In this document: piece after piece, positions 22,791 to 33,288 of the stretch
How the letters are laid out: each line of letters starts with the position of its first letter
Position numbering within the stretch: position 1 is the first letter of the stretch
NCBI GenBank assembly: GCA_047495785.1
Contig: JBLDXI010000017.1
Location: 1,984,001-2,048,000 of the forward strand
DNA: 64,000 nt
Direction of reading: 5' to 3'
Origin: Lepidodermella squamata
Lineage: Eukaryota > Gastrotricha
Position numbers and translations under genes: made by a program
Notes under the pieces: generated by a model
The model's input: the letters and a program-made list of their open reading frames with translations, nothing else
The model's database searches: none
What the model was told of the DNA's origin: nothing

Positions 22791-25606
22791 ATGTATTATT
22801 GCAATCTTAAACTGTTGTTTTTTCTCATTATCACTACGGCAATTGTAAAAAAATTAACCGCAAGTACTCGTCTCGATGACGACAGCGGAGAATCAGACAG
22901 CCTCGAAGGCTGGTACTACGCCCCAGCCTCGCTTTTGTTTCCGCCCACTGGCCGCGATCCGGAAAGTGCTTGCGATTTCGATTATTACAACAGCGAGCAA
23001 AGGTGCAGTGGTTGGCGGATCTGGCAGGTCGACAACGAACTCTCTTCCACCGGTGATTACTACTTCCCCCTAGCAGAGACGCCACACTGGCCTAGCGCCA
23101 TCGGCGATTATCGTCTCGAGATTGAAAACATACCAGACGGCGGTATTGACAGAAGCACCATGCAAATCTCGTTCCTATCCGTCGGAAAACCCGCCAAGAT
23201 CTACGTCATGTCACCGGAAGTTAGTTTCGCGACTAATAGACCAACTCAGACGCTATGTTTCTCGTATTACTATCGGCTTATGACTTCCGAACCAGGCCGG
23301 ATGAGAGCGTTTGTTTTGGTGAAGAGGCAGAATTCCGCCAACGACGGATATTACTTCTTCAACAATGCTTCGATTCAAAGTGTATGGTCAGAAAATGGGC
23401 GTTGGCCGATGACTTGGAGCTGGCTAGCTACAACCGTTCAAATAGTACTCCCACGCAACACATCTCGGGCTAGGGTTGTTTTTTACTTGGACTCTGGAGA
23501 TGGGCAATTGGGGCTCGATGACATCGAGATCTACAATTCATCATGCAATCTCCGCCCGAATACTACGACACTTTCGAACAGGAGCGTAAATGTTGAGTCT
23601 CCCTCAAAAGCCCGAACTTGGCCTGGAGCGGCAATTCCTTACGTGATACGGCCTGGTTTCTCCGTTATGCAGCAATCGTTCCTTCTTCGGATTCTCGAGG
23701 ATCTGTTCCGCCGTACTTGTGTCAATTTTCGAAGGCGCAATGACGAACCTGATTTCGTCGAATTTGTCCACACGGCTGAAGGCTGCACCTCGCAAAGGAT
23801 AGGTTTCTATGGCGGCAAGCATCGGGTACATTTGGCCGATAGCTGTTTTGATAAAAGCACCATTTCTCACGAGCTTCTCCATACAGTTGGACTGTTCCAT
23901 GAACACCAGAGACCTGACAGGTAACGGGAGAGTTGATGTTTTATTTAACGTGCTTATAAATTAGCGAAACTTGCAGGGATCAGTTCATTTCGATTTTGAC
24001 CGAAAACATCGACCCGGCTTACAGAGAACAATTCGTCAAGTATCCTACCATGGACAACTTGCTTACCTCTGTTCGATATGACTATGGCTCTGTGATGCAT
24101 TACCGCGAAAACGCTTTTGCCGCACGGCGTGGTCTTAAGACGATGCAACCGAAAACAAACGCCACTACCGTGCCAACGCTCGGAAATTTGCAAGGCCCCG
24201 TAACATCAGACTGGCAGAAGGTTGCTAATTTATATTGCTCTGGAACCGTAAAGCCGATAGCTGAATCGATATTGCCAAGAAGTGCAGCGTTTCGACCTCG
24301 TATCTGGGAGAACGGTGACATCCCTTTTGTCCTCGACCCAAAACTCTCGGAAGAGCAGCAAGCGGCAATCAACTCCGTAATTGCCGAAGTTAACTCGAAA
24401 ACCTGCGTCAAATTTCGCCCGAGGCAAAGCGCCGATGCCGATTATGTGTATTTTCAACTTACCCCCAGTGAATGCTTCGCGAGAAGTGGTAAAATAGGCG
24501 GAAGGCAAGTCGTAACTCTGTATCCTGGTAGCTGCTTCACTCGACCCTTGCTGTTCTGGATCATTTTTCATATACTCGGCCTGGATGCTGAGCATCGCCG
24601 GCCAGATCGCGACGAGTATGTCTCCATTCAGTCGCAAAACATCGCCGATGGCCACTTGGAATCTTTTCAAAAGTTTGAATCCATGGATTGGAGAGTTATG
24701 TCGGTTCCGTACGATTCGCAATCGGTGTTGCACTACAGCGGCAGTGCTTTCGCAAAAAGCAGATCTTTAGCAACCATAGTTTCGAAAGAGAACGCATCAG
24801 CAGTTCTTGGGAACAGAATCGGAGCTACCCCACTAGACTACGCCAAAATAATTCGCCTCTACAACTGCAGTACACAGTACTGGAAGGATGTCCCTCCAGC
24901 ATCTGACGCCTCAGTACCATATTCGCCCAAGAAGAGTGTTTTCAATGGCAATGTCGACTTCATCGAAACTGTCGACAATCCAGAAACGCAACCATCGTTG
25001 GAGATGAAGCCAGATCTGTGGCCAGGCGCTAGAATTCCTTATGTCCTGAATGATCAGCTGTTTTCAAGGGCGGAAAATCTCAAGATTTGGTCTTCATTAC
25101 GTGATTTCAACTCAAAAACTTGCCTGAAGCTTTTACCTCGAGCGAATGAGTCGGATTACGTAGAATTCTTGCGATCGGCGAATGGCTCTACTCCAGGCGG
25201 TGCCTGTAGAGCATCTTTCTATGGTCGGAAGGGCGGCAGGCAAACAATCGTCCTTCCGGACGACTCGTGCTTTACTTCAAGTTATTTCATCTATTTAGCA
25301 TTTTTGGTGACAGCTGGAATTCCAGATGAGCACCGGCGGCCAGATCGCGATAGTTATATAGAAGTTTTCTGGGAAAACATAGACGATTCTGCGAAACCGT
25401 TTTTCGTCGCATTTGCTTCAATAGATGAGCGCATTCTTTCAGTGAAATATGATATTTCTTCAATAACGCATTATTCGGGCAGCGCCTTTGCCAAGCAGGC
25501 TGGGCTAAGAACTATGAGAGCGCGAGCTAGCGATTCTTTGCAACTTGGCGATTCAAAGCTGCCCACGCCACTGGATTACCTGAAAATTTCACAGCTTTAT
25601 TGCTGA
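22791..25606 (+). CDS. MAM plus triple astacin protein: one intact, two degenerate protease domains
   Basis: Model join(22791..23920,23977..25606), 919 aa; the 56-nt intron splits the Arg after the first zinc motif. I chose the ATG at 22791 because it opens directly into a signal peptide. A MAM-like domain (residues ~55-265) is followed by three astacin (M12A) repeats. Repeat 1 has an intact zinc site (His360-Glu361-x2-His364-x5-His370, then EH) and the Met-turn SVMHY with the Tyr ligand, so it should be an active secreted metalloprotease. Repeat 2 has Trp571 and Ile572 for His-Glu, keeps His575, and has Ala581 for the third His. Repeat 3 has lost all ligands (Leu817, Ala818, Val821, Asp827). 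All three keep the RRPDRD/QRPDRD stretch and HY of the Met-turn. AATAAA at 25752-25757. Confidence 0.9.
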
Positions 25607-26082
25607 GGATTGTCAAACATACATGATCTTATTTATAGGCTTGCATCCAGTCCTTACTCCGTTAACATTCGACTCGTTCCTTCCAACCCGGTTAATTTTT
25701 ATGAAAGTCTCGGTTGATGAAAAATAGTAATCATTATTTGATGTTATTTTCAATAAACTTGATTCAATAAATTTTACTACATCTTGGACATACCAACGAA
25801 AAATCAGAGATGAATTCTGCAAGGTCATGCACCCGGCCGTATAAAAGCGCGGCGTATCGAATAAAAAACACGTTCGAAAAATGAAGAGGTCAGTTCATAT
25901 CAGTGATGGTGCTGATGCTGCATGTTGGGCGGATGCCAGAAAGCGCATCAGGCGCTGTTTGTTAATGGTTTCAACGGACTGATCAGCGGGGTCGGCGATG
26001 CTGCTTTTCGCCTTGTCGTACCACACGACGACGTATAAGGTCCGTCGTAGCGCGGATCGGAACTGGTCGCTGCACGGGGGGA

Positions 26083-27180
26083 AACGGCCGGTGATTGGCG
26101 CACGCACCGATGCCGCGGCGGCGGCAAACGATTTTGTCTAAATTGTCGAGGCGTTTTGATCGAAGTTGTTTCTGGGCAGACATCGCCGGTGTGCGGACCA
26201 GCCATAAACTTGTGAGTTGTTTTCGGAAGCATGGCGAACACGGCGTCGTGCGATGGCAGCATGCCGTATGCCATGCGAGCACGGAGTTGCTCTTCGTGTT
26301 GTAGGCAGTGGTGCGGCGTCTCCTAATGCCTAAGTGCGGTGCAAAAGGCCTGCATCACCGCGCCATCGACGTTCGAGATGAACTCTTCGGGCATTTCGAA
26401 CTTTCGAACTCGCATTTTAGCGGGACGAAGCGGGACGGCGGTCGCGTACTTCGTGAATGCGTCGATGAAGGTTAAGAGGCTGTGCTGCGCCGATGGTGCG
26501 AGCGGGCCAACCAAGTCACTGGTCAACAACGACCACGGCTCATGTGCGTTTACACCAACTCTAGGAGCGGGAGCGAACGGGAGCGAGAGTGAACGAGAAC
26601 AACAATTGCATGCGCGCACCGCGCTTATACACAGCGGGGCGCGAAAGAGAACGAATGCGCGCGACCCTTGCAACCTGCGCCATCGCCTCGCTGGCCTGCG
26701 CCGTTCAAGAATGCCGGCGATTGTTTCAGCCGAAAGAGCCGCTACACCACTTACACGACTACAGCCGGTTGTTAGTCGGTTCCGACCTTCGCTTTTTCGA
26801 TGTCTACACTGGCGCGGCTGTGTCCAAGCACGGCGCCCGGGTATTCGCATGGTCTTCGCTATTCGGCTGTGCCGAGGTTCGCCCGGGTGTTGAGGCAAAT
26901 GTTGGCGACACGAAGTTGCCAGTTCAAATTTGGCGAACTCAACCTATACCAGTTGAAACCCTGGCTTATGCCCTATCGAGACGCCGAACCAGCAATTTCA
27001 GGAGGAACTCTGACTTCGACCCAGATGAAACTTGAACTTAGCCATGGTGTTCGGAATAAGGTTTGACAGCGTAACCTAACCTGCAACTGTTTATCGCACG
27101 AATTTCAAAGCACAATGCTGAGTCACCGTAAGGGGAAAACGGCCGGTGACTGGCGCACGCAACGATGCTGCGGCGGCGGC
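26083..27180. repeat. 43-bp direct repeat pair (26083-26125 and 27138-27180)
   Basis: The two 43-nt blocks share 40 of 43 positions, starting AACGGCCGGTGA and ending in GCGGCGGCGGC. They lie about 1.05 kb apart around the gypsy integrase fragment. They could be remnants of repeated non-coding parts of the same element. Confidence 0.65.
26323..26898 (-). pseudogene. Ty3/gypsy-type integrase fragment
   Basis: A minus-strand frame contains PWSLLTSDLVGPLAPS and FIDAFTKYATAVPLRP. This is the N-terminal part of a retroelement integrase core (first catalytic Asp in the D-V-G-P context, then the FTKxxxAxPL strand). The frame is lost downstream, where other frames (25.95-26.28 kb, minus) continue weakly, so the element is broken. 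No LTRs are recognised. It is a dead retrotransposon remnant. Confidence 0.65.
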
Positions 27181-28706
27181 GCTCTTGAGCAGCGGCATGC
27201 ACAATTTCAGAATTATCGATCAACAGCCGCTGCTCTAAGAATCGCATCATCACAGCCATCAGCATGTTGTTTTGTTGTTGCTGCTTCTGTTGTTGTGGTT
27301 GAAGTTGCGATTCTTGCTGCTGGCCATTCTTGCTCCTTCTGCTCGAGGCACGCGGAGACGTGCTTGGCGTATCATTTGACTTAGCGGAGTTAATTAAGAG
27401 TAGCCTAATAAGTCTGGACCAAGAGTGGTAGATTTACCTAGTCAACGAGGTTTGCGCCATAATTTTGGAATCTCTAAGTCCGACGCCGCAGATTACCCGA
27501 ACCCGAACCCTCATCCTCTGCAACCGGCTACAGCAGAAGAACATATTAGCAACATAGAACACCGGCTGTTCATCGGCCTACGTCGACTGCACCGCGCGCT
27601 GTCGACTGGTGGTCCCATTTCAATCAGCAAATCAACAGCGCCTCAGCAATCGACCAATCCGATTATCAATAACACGCCATCGTTGGCTACTACTGGTATG
27701 CTGCTAAAACAGGTGAATTTAGTTGCTAAATTTATTCGCCAATCATCTGCTCTTCTGCAGCAAAAACAAGAAAACAAGCTTATTGCAGCCGGCCCAAGTC
27801 AGCTGGCAATATGTGGCGGTGGTGTTGCTGCGATTGCACCCGCGGCTCGAACAGATGCGCCTTCTTCACTTGTCGCGGAGTCTTCGGCGACAACCGCTTG
27901 GCGAACAGCGCATCTTCGAGCCAACCAGCGCCGAGAAATCTAACCGCACGGCAATCGACGACTGCTCACTCGAGGGGCTCGAGATCTGTTCAAATGACGT
28001 TTTGTTGCGCGCGTTTTTGTTTTCTTTCACGAAGCGCATCTTTTTGAACAAACACTCTTCGTTCGCCTTTTGGCGACGACATTCAGCGATTATCGACCGC
28101 GCCCACGCTGCGGTGAACCAGTAGGGCAACGATGAGCGCCGGCGCCCTAGTCTTCGTGCCGCGCGCCGCTGCCGCCCCGGCAGCTATTGTGCGCCGCGCC
28201 TGAATGTCATATGTAGCCGAAAACTTGAAGGTCCGAATATTTTTTTTGCTGCGCAATCATCGAAACTGGTATAAATAATTAAAATTTATATGGGAGACGA
28301 CTTTTTTATATCTTTTATCACTGCTTTCATTTTCCTGACCAGCCAGATACTTAGGTTACCAGCTGATTTTCATAAGTTTTATCCGCACCCAGTGTCTGTT
28401 TGTGCCGTAAAGCCAACCATCAACTTTGAAAGCGAATTGAATTGTCGCTAAACCTGAACCCGTCGATAAAGCCTGATTATGCCAACAACAAGGATGACCT
28501 GAACTAAAAGCAGCAAAATTGTGCGTATTCGCGAATTCAGTTGTGCGCAAACTTTTTTAACAACCGGCGATATTAGCGGCTGGAAACCGGCATCACCAAC
28601 CGGTCACACTGTCGGTACATTATTTTCATGCGATTTCGACCGCGCCGATGCGTAGTGCGTAGGTGAAGGCGTTATTCGCAACCGGCTCGATGGCCGAAAT
28701 AAACTC

Positions 28707-29030
28707 ATGAACCGGAAACACGAGGAATTTCATTTGGTTGCTGTTGCAGTTGTTGTTGAGCAGGTTGTTGAGCATTTCGAGGCGCTTGTTGCGCGACGAC
28801 TTGCGGCGGTGATTCAAGAAAGATGGCCAACATCGGGCAAGCCCCTCGAGGAATCGACTGGCATGAGATTCGTGATGTCTAATAGGCTCAACCAAGATCC
28901 AATAGAGCAGTTGTTTTCCCTATTTCGTTGCTCTTGCGCTGAAGCTGACCCAAGCTTGTACGACCTTTTTATAGCTGCTGAGCCACATCTCCTTATCGCA
29001 ATTATTCCTGTTTGCGGTGTGCCTCGATGA
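28707..29030 (+). pseudogene. P-element-like transposase fragment
   Basis: A 107-codon frame contains GMRFVMSNRLNQDPIEQLF, resembling the C-terminal RxNQDxxExxF block of P-element/THAP9-type transposases. No N-terminal THAP domain or intact catalytic region is seen nearby, so this is a fragment. The assignment rests on this single motif. Confidence 0.4.
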
Positions 29031-29482
29031 GTCGAAGGTAAAAAAGCACGCTGGTAATATCTATCCATCGGCTATTTAGCTATCTTCTATCTATAAGTTC
29101 CGTGTTGTGTTCCCCGGTTGCGATTTTTTCGCCGCATAAAGCGTTTGTTCGTCCCAAATGTATATTTCGGCTAACATTTTCCAATTTTTGAACTAGCTTC
29201 ACTCCGTGGCGCGTCAAAGCGAATTGTTGTCACACCCTATATATCCAGCTGGCTGCGCACCTTTGCGCGTCGTCGTGTGATGGCTTGCGCGTCAAAGCGA
29301 GGCGCCACAGTATAGTTGCGCATCTGCGCCAAATATCGATAAACACCCAACACCCCAAGGTAATCATTGCACTGTGTCTTCCGTTGATTCTCGTTAGTGT
29401 CAACATTACAACACATTGCCCTTGATAACTGAAAGTTGAACAAAACTAACAACTCCATAATTGAACTATTTTGCATTTTTTT

Positions 29483-29920
29483 CTACATCTGAGAACCGGC
29501 CGACGAAGTAAAAATAATCTCGACAACGCGACAAGGTTTTATGGTGGCCACAGTGGGCGGCTGTTGGCCAGTTGTGAGTGGCGGCGAGTATATCTGATTG
29601 CAGCGATGCTGCAAAACACGCCGAACTCGTCCGTCGAGACATCGTGCAGTTGCTTGGTCAGCAGCATCTTTCTTTGGCACGAGAGTGCAGACAGATCGAG
29701 CGGGTGCTCGAGCGTAGTGGCATTTCTCAGCGCCCATGAGGCGACAAAGAGGCTCGGCGGTGCGGGCGAAATCGGGCATATGACACACACAGCAGACGTG
29801 GTCGGGCACGGAACTAGCGCAAGCGGCTGTCGACCTGGCTAAGGGCGTCGCTCTTTCCAACATAGCTGCGCAACGGCGACCACCGCCGTATCTTGAAACC
29901 ATTTGAAACGATAACGGCAT
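29483..29920 (-). pseudogene. Ty3/gypsy reverse transcriptase/RNase H junction fragment
   Basis: The minus-strand frame contains CHMPDFARTAEPLCRLMG, resembling the F-I-P-D-F-A-x-x-A-E-P-L-x-x-L segment after the reverse-transcriptase palm of gypsy-type elements. The remaining frame is not recognisable, which fits decay with frameshifts. It may belong to the same dead element as the integrase piece at 26.3-26.9 kb (same strand, expected order). Confidence 0.45.
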
Positions 29921-30118
29921 GGTAGGCCGTTATAAGTTGACTGAGACGAAATATCGGCGAGCGCAAATATCGCTCGCGCTGCTGCCCAGATCGGATGAGC
30001 CGGTTGGGCTGTAAATTTCGAATTCCGAATGCCGCTGCGGCCTGGAATGATCGACTGGCGGTTGTAAAATTGAACTTTCACGTAAATCGGTGGTTTGCTG
30101 CATTCTGTTTGTTGAGGA

Positions 30119-30150
30119 AGAAAAAAAGAGAAAAAAAAGAAAAAAATATA
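30119..30150 (-). terminator. Pol III terminator T-runs after tRNA-Thr
   Basis: Read on the minus strand, the region just downstream of the tRNA has several runs of five or more T separated by single other bases, as expected for RNA polymerase III termination. Confidence 0.6.
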
Positions 30151-30165
30151 AAACGGATGCCCATC

Positions 30166-30237
30166 AGGCCCAGGCGGGAATTGAACCCGCGATCTTCTGT
30201 TTACGAGACAGACGCTCTACCACTAAGCTACTGAGCC
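30166..30237 (-). tRNA. tRNA-Thr (anticodon CGU)
   Basis: The minus strand folds as a full cloverleaf. The acceptor stem GGCUCAG pairs with CUGGGCC, with U as the discriminator base. The D arm contains GUGGUAGAGC. The anticodon stem UCUGU/ACAGA encloses the loop CUCGUAA (anticodon CGU), and the T stem GCGGG/CCCGC encloses UUCAAUU. No intron. A Pol III T-run terminator follows within about 20 nt. It sits inside a mobile-element-rich stretch but looks intact. Confidence 0.93.
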
Positions 30238-31346
30238 TACGGTTTTTAGCTAGTAGTTCTACTGAGCACTATACAGTCACGCTATCCGAGTGTGTGTTTA
30301 GTAGTTTCCCCACGAGCTATGCATAATTATTTGCACACTCCAGTACTTGGCTATGAATGAATCACCCATCCATCACCTTTGTAATCACAAGTAAAAAAAC
30401 ATGGCGTAGCATGAATCATCTAGACTCAGTATTGAGGCTGCATTACAGTGAGCGCATTTACATCTAATATACAACACATTGCAAAGCCGCAAAAGAACAG
30501 TTTCTTCACGTTTCGCGTCTCTTTCTACGCCTTTTCTCTCTAATTTTAGTGCGGATCACATTTCGCATTGGCAATAATTACTACCAGGTCATAGTTAATT
30601 CGAAAGCGGTCGCATTTTTGGTATGCGAGGATTTTTCGGTTGTAAATTTTTGAAAACTTAGCATTGTTTTTATATAGGGCATGAAACATAGGACGCCGCG
30701 GCCCCGATGCTCCTCTTAGATTTCCTTGAAAACATGGAAGAGCAAACATTTTTTGCGAGGTTGCTCTTTTGCGTCACAAATAATATTGGTGGTCGTTTAT
30801 ATTAATCGGCGCCACACTTATCCCACGAATCTGCAAATGAGTGCGAACGCGGTGCAGGTGAAGCACTAGCCGAACGGCACCGCCGACTCCGGGCTGAGTT
30901 CGGCGCACACGTTGCCGCCGCTGGGCAACTACTCGGTGTGGTCAACCAGGCCGAGCTCGCTGCCAAAAAAAGCAACGGCGCCGAAAGCCGAACTGCGGCG
31001 GCCACTCGACGCCTTCGTAAGTCTGCCTCACTAGTTTTAATTATGATGGCGCCTTTCTTCATTTTTGACTGATTGATTCGTGTTGTAAATCTTGTGAAAT
31101 AATAATATTTGATGCGCTTCGATGCGCTGTGTCGTCGTGGCCGGTATCTAAAATACCACCAATTAATAACAACAACAGACCGTTGTCTTCGCCCCGCTGC
31201 TTGGCGCAACTCGATATTTTTTACATGCTCCGCGCGCAAAAAGGCGTCGTATGACTGCTAATATTGTTTTCATCATAATCATCGAACTAATGTGTGATTT
31301 TCTCAAGTAACGTTAGATTTCGCGTTGATTAATTTCAGGTGCCGTC

Positions 31347-32640
31347 ATGCTTGCTAGGTGCCAGCAGGCTCGCGAGCGTAAACAATTCAACAACGCAAAA
31401 CAGGAATTGCAGCAGCAGCAGCGGCGCCGGCGTCTGCTACAACATGCGATGCTGCCAGCCACGTCGCTGCAACCGCAGCAGAAACACACCGTCTCAATAA
31501 CAACCGCCCGACTCACGCCCTCATGTCAAATCATCTCGACATCGCCGGATCGCCGTTGCTGCAGGCCACCACCATCAAGCACTACAGCCCGCTCGTCGGC
31601 GACCTGACCGAACAGAAGGGCACGAGTTTCATCGTCACGGAGGCGGGCATTCTCGAGCTGGTGCGCTCGCTGCTGCTGCGCCTCGTCGACGGCACTGACT
31701 CATTCGACCGCTTCCGCGGCCAGGGCCTCGCGGCATGTGGCGCAACTCGCTGACGTGCGGCGGCACGGCGCCGCCCATTCCGAACAAGTCGAATGACGCG
31801 CGTTGGTTTCGGTGCGCAATTCTTGTACTATCGCTCTCAGGCTCACCTGTCCGACCCCTACGCCGGTCTCGTCACAGGAAAAATAGCCCCTGCCCCCTTG
31901 TTTCCGTTACATAATACTCGAAGTAAGTTCGGATTTTGTGCAGATTTTCAAAATTTCTAAAGGCACCTAAACACTCCTGAACTCACAACTCCTGGTAATT
32001 AATTGCGGTTTAAAAAAGGATTAAATAAGTATAAAATTTAAAATTTAAATTAAAAAAATGGAACCTCGCAATGTTATTTAATGCATAATTTTGCTGGTAG
32101 GAATGTATCGCAGTGTGTTGGAGAAGAAAATGTGAGTTTGAAAACGTGATGAAAATGGAGCGAAAGTTGCTGGAAAACGAGCGCAATTATGCCGCAAAAG
32201 CCACAGCGGCGGACGGCACCTCGGCCGAATCGGCGCCAGCCCGGCCGCGAACAGCCCGGCGACGGATCGCAAACTATCGTCGCATAACGGCCGGCACGTG
32301 GCTTCCGCTGCGCCTCGACGGCGCGTTGATCAACGGCCGGAACGGGTGCCAAAAACGGTGACGCGCTGCTGAATGACGATTTCGATGCGCTGGCACAATT
32401 ACAATGAGCGCCTGCCATCGGGTTGGATGGTGACATCAGGTTTTGTACCCGACAGCGTATGGCAAACTTTTCTTACAGCGATAACAACAAGTTTACAACC
32501 ACGGTCAACTCGCTGTTTAGTCGTTGTCTCCTTTTTTCCCTCTACGCACCGCTATCTTTAGCTTTTACAACCGCTCACGATAACCACCCTGTCTTCGTTA
32601 ATTTCCATTGCGCTCCTCCGTTAGAGCGCTGCATCTAATT
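31347..32640 (+). other. Unassigned GC-rich open frames (possible decayed or exon-split gene)
   Basis: Overlapping plus-strand frames include a Gln-rich stretch near 31.4 kb and a non-repetitive peptide at 31523-31753 (YSPLVGDLTEQKG, FIVTEAGILELVRSLLLRL). Lys/Glu-rich frames lie at 32113-32361 and 32423-32638. An acceptor-like TTAATTTCAG lies at about 31338. I do not recognise a family and cannot join the pieces in frame, so this may be a degraded gene, gag-like sequence, or chance GC-rich frames. Confidence 0.2.
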
Positions 32641-33288
32641 TTCAGGGACGATATATGATTTATCGTGCTTGTGATATTGCTAAAATACTTGCGTTGTATG
32701 TGTGTGTTTGTATACGCATAATAGCTTGAAAAAATAGGAAACATTGTAACGTCTCCGCACTCGATACACTCTTACTTCGACCGTTTCAGCGTTTCGATTG
32801 TCACCGATTAGATAAATTTCGGCACGTTTCACTCGCCGTCAGCTAGCGCCTCATTTATAACAGCGTTTTGCGCGCGCAATATATAAGTGCGCGGTAGAAA
32901 AGATAGAAGCGCGTAAAAATGCGTTGCTGTTTTATGAATGAGATTTTATACGCACAAATCAGAGCGCACCTTCGTCGACAAGCGCGGCTTTCCATTATGC
33001 TTTTCTGTCATTGATTGAGTGTAGCTACAAAGTGTAACTATTGGCGAAAACGAAAAAATCAAGGATTATTATTCTTATCATATTTATATTATTATATAGC
33101 AAAATATTCCGCATTTGCTCATTATTAAAAAATAACATCATCTTTTATTTTCTGCGAGCCGCGGCGTACTGTTGTACATGTCATGATATGCAGGGTTGCT
33201 AACTAGCCCTGTGAAAGCGCCCTGTTGCTCTTTTTCCAAAAATTAATATTATTTTCTTACATTTTTCTGTAGATTTTTTCAGAAAATT

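Larger units (their letters stand above)
25607..33288. other. Mobile-element-rich region with GC-rich tracts
   Basis: About 7.7 kb without an intact protein gene. It contains degraded Ty3/gypsy pieces, a P-element-like piece, one tRNA gene (listed separately), GCGGCGGC-type tracts, and open frames at 27425-28124 and 31347-32640 that I cannot assign. Base composition (locally GC-rich, CpG-rich) differs from the flanking genes. The final ~650 nt before 33289 is AT-rich and leads to the IRG-like gene. Confidence 0.6.

Noticed and set aside
24230-24733. 167-codon minus-strand frame opposite the triple astacin
   Set aside because: Antisense shadow of conserved coding sequence; no recognisable motif.
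27425-28124. A real 172-codon gene with Asn/Pro/Gln-rich product
   Set aside because: Low-complexity composition, no domain, and it overlaps other equally long frames in a GC-rich mobile-element region. Not supported as a gene without RNA.
30090-30326. Lys-rich open frame over the tRNA gene
   Set aside because: It runs through an A-rich tract (the Pol III terminator on the other strand) and the tRNA itself.
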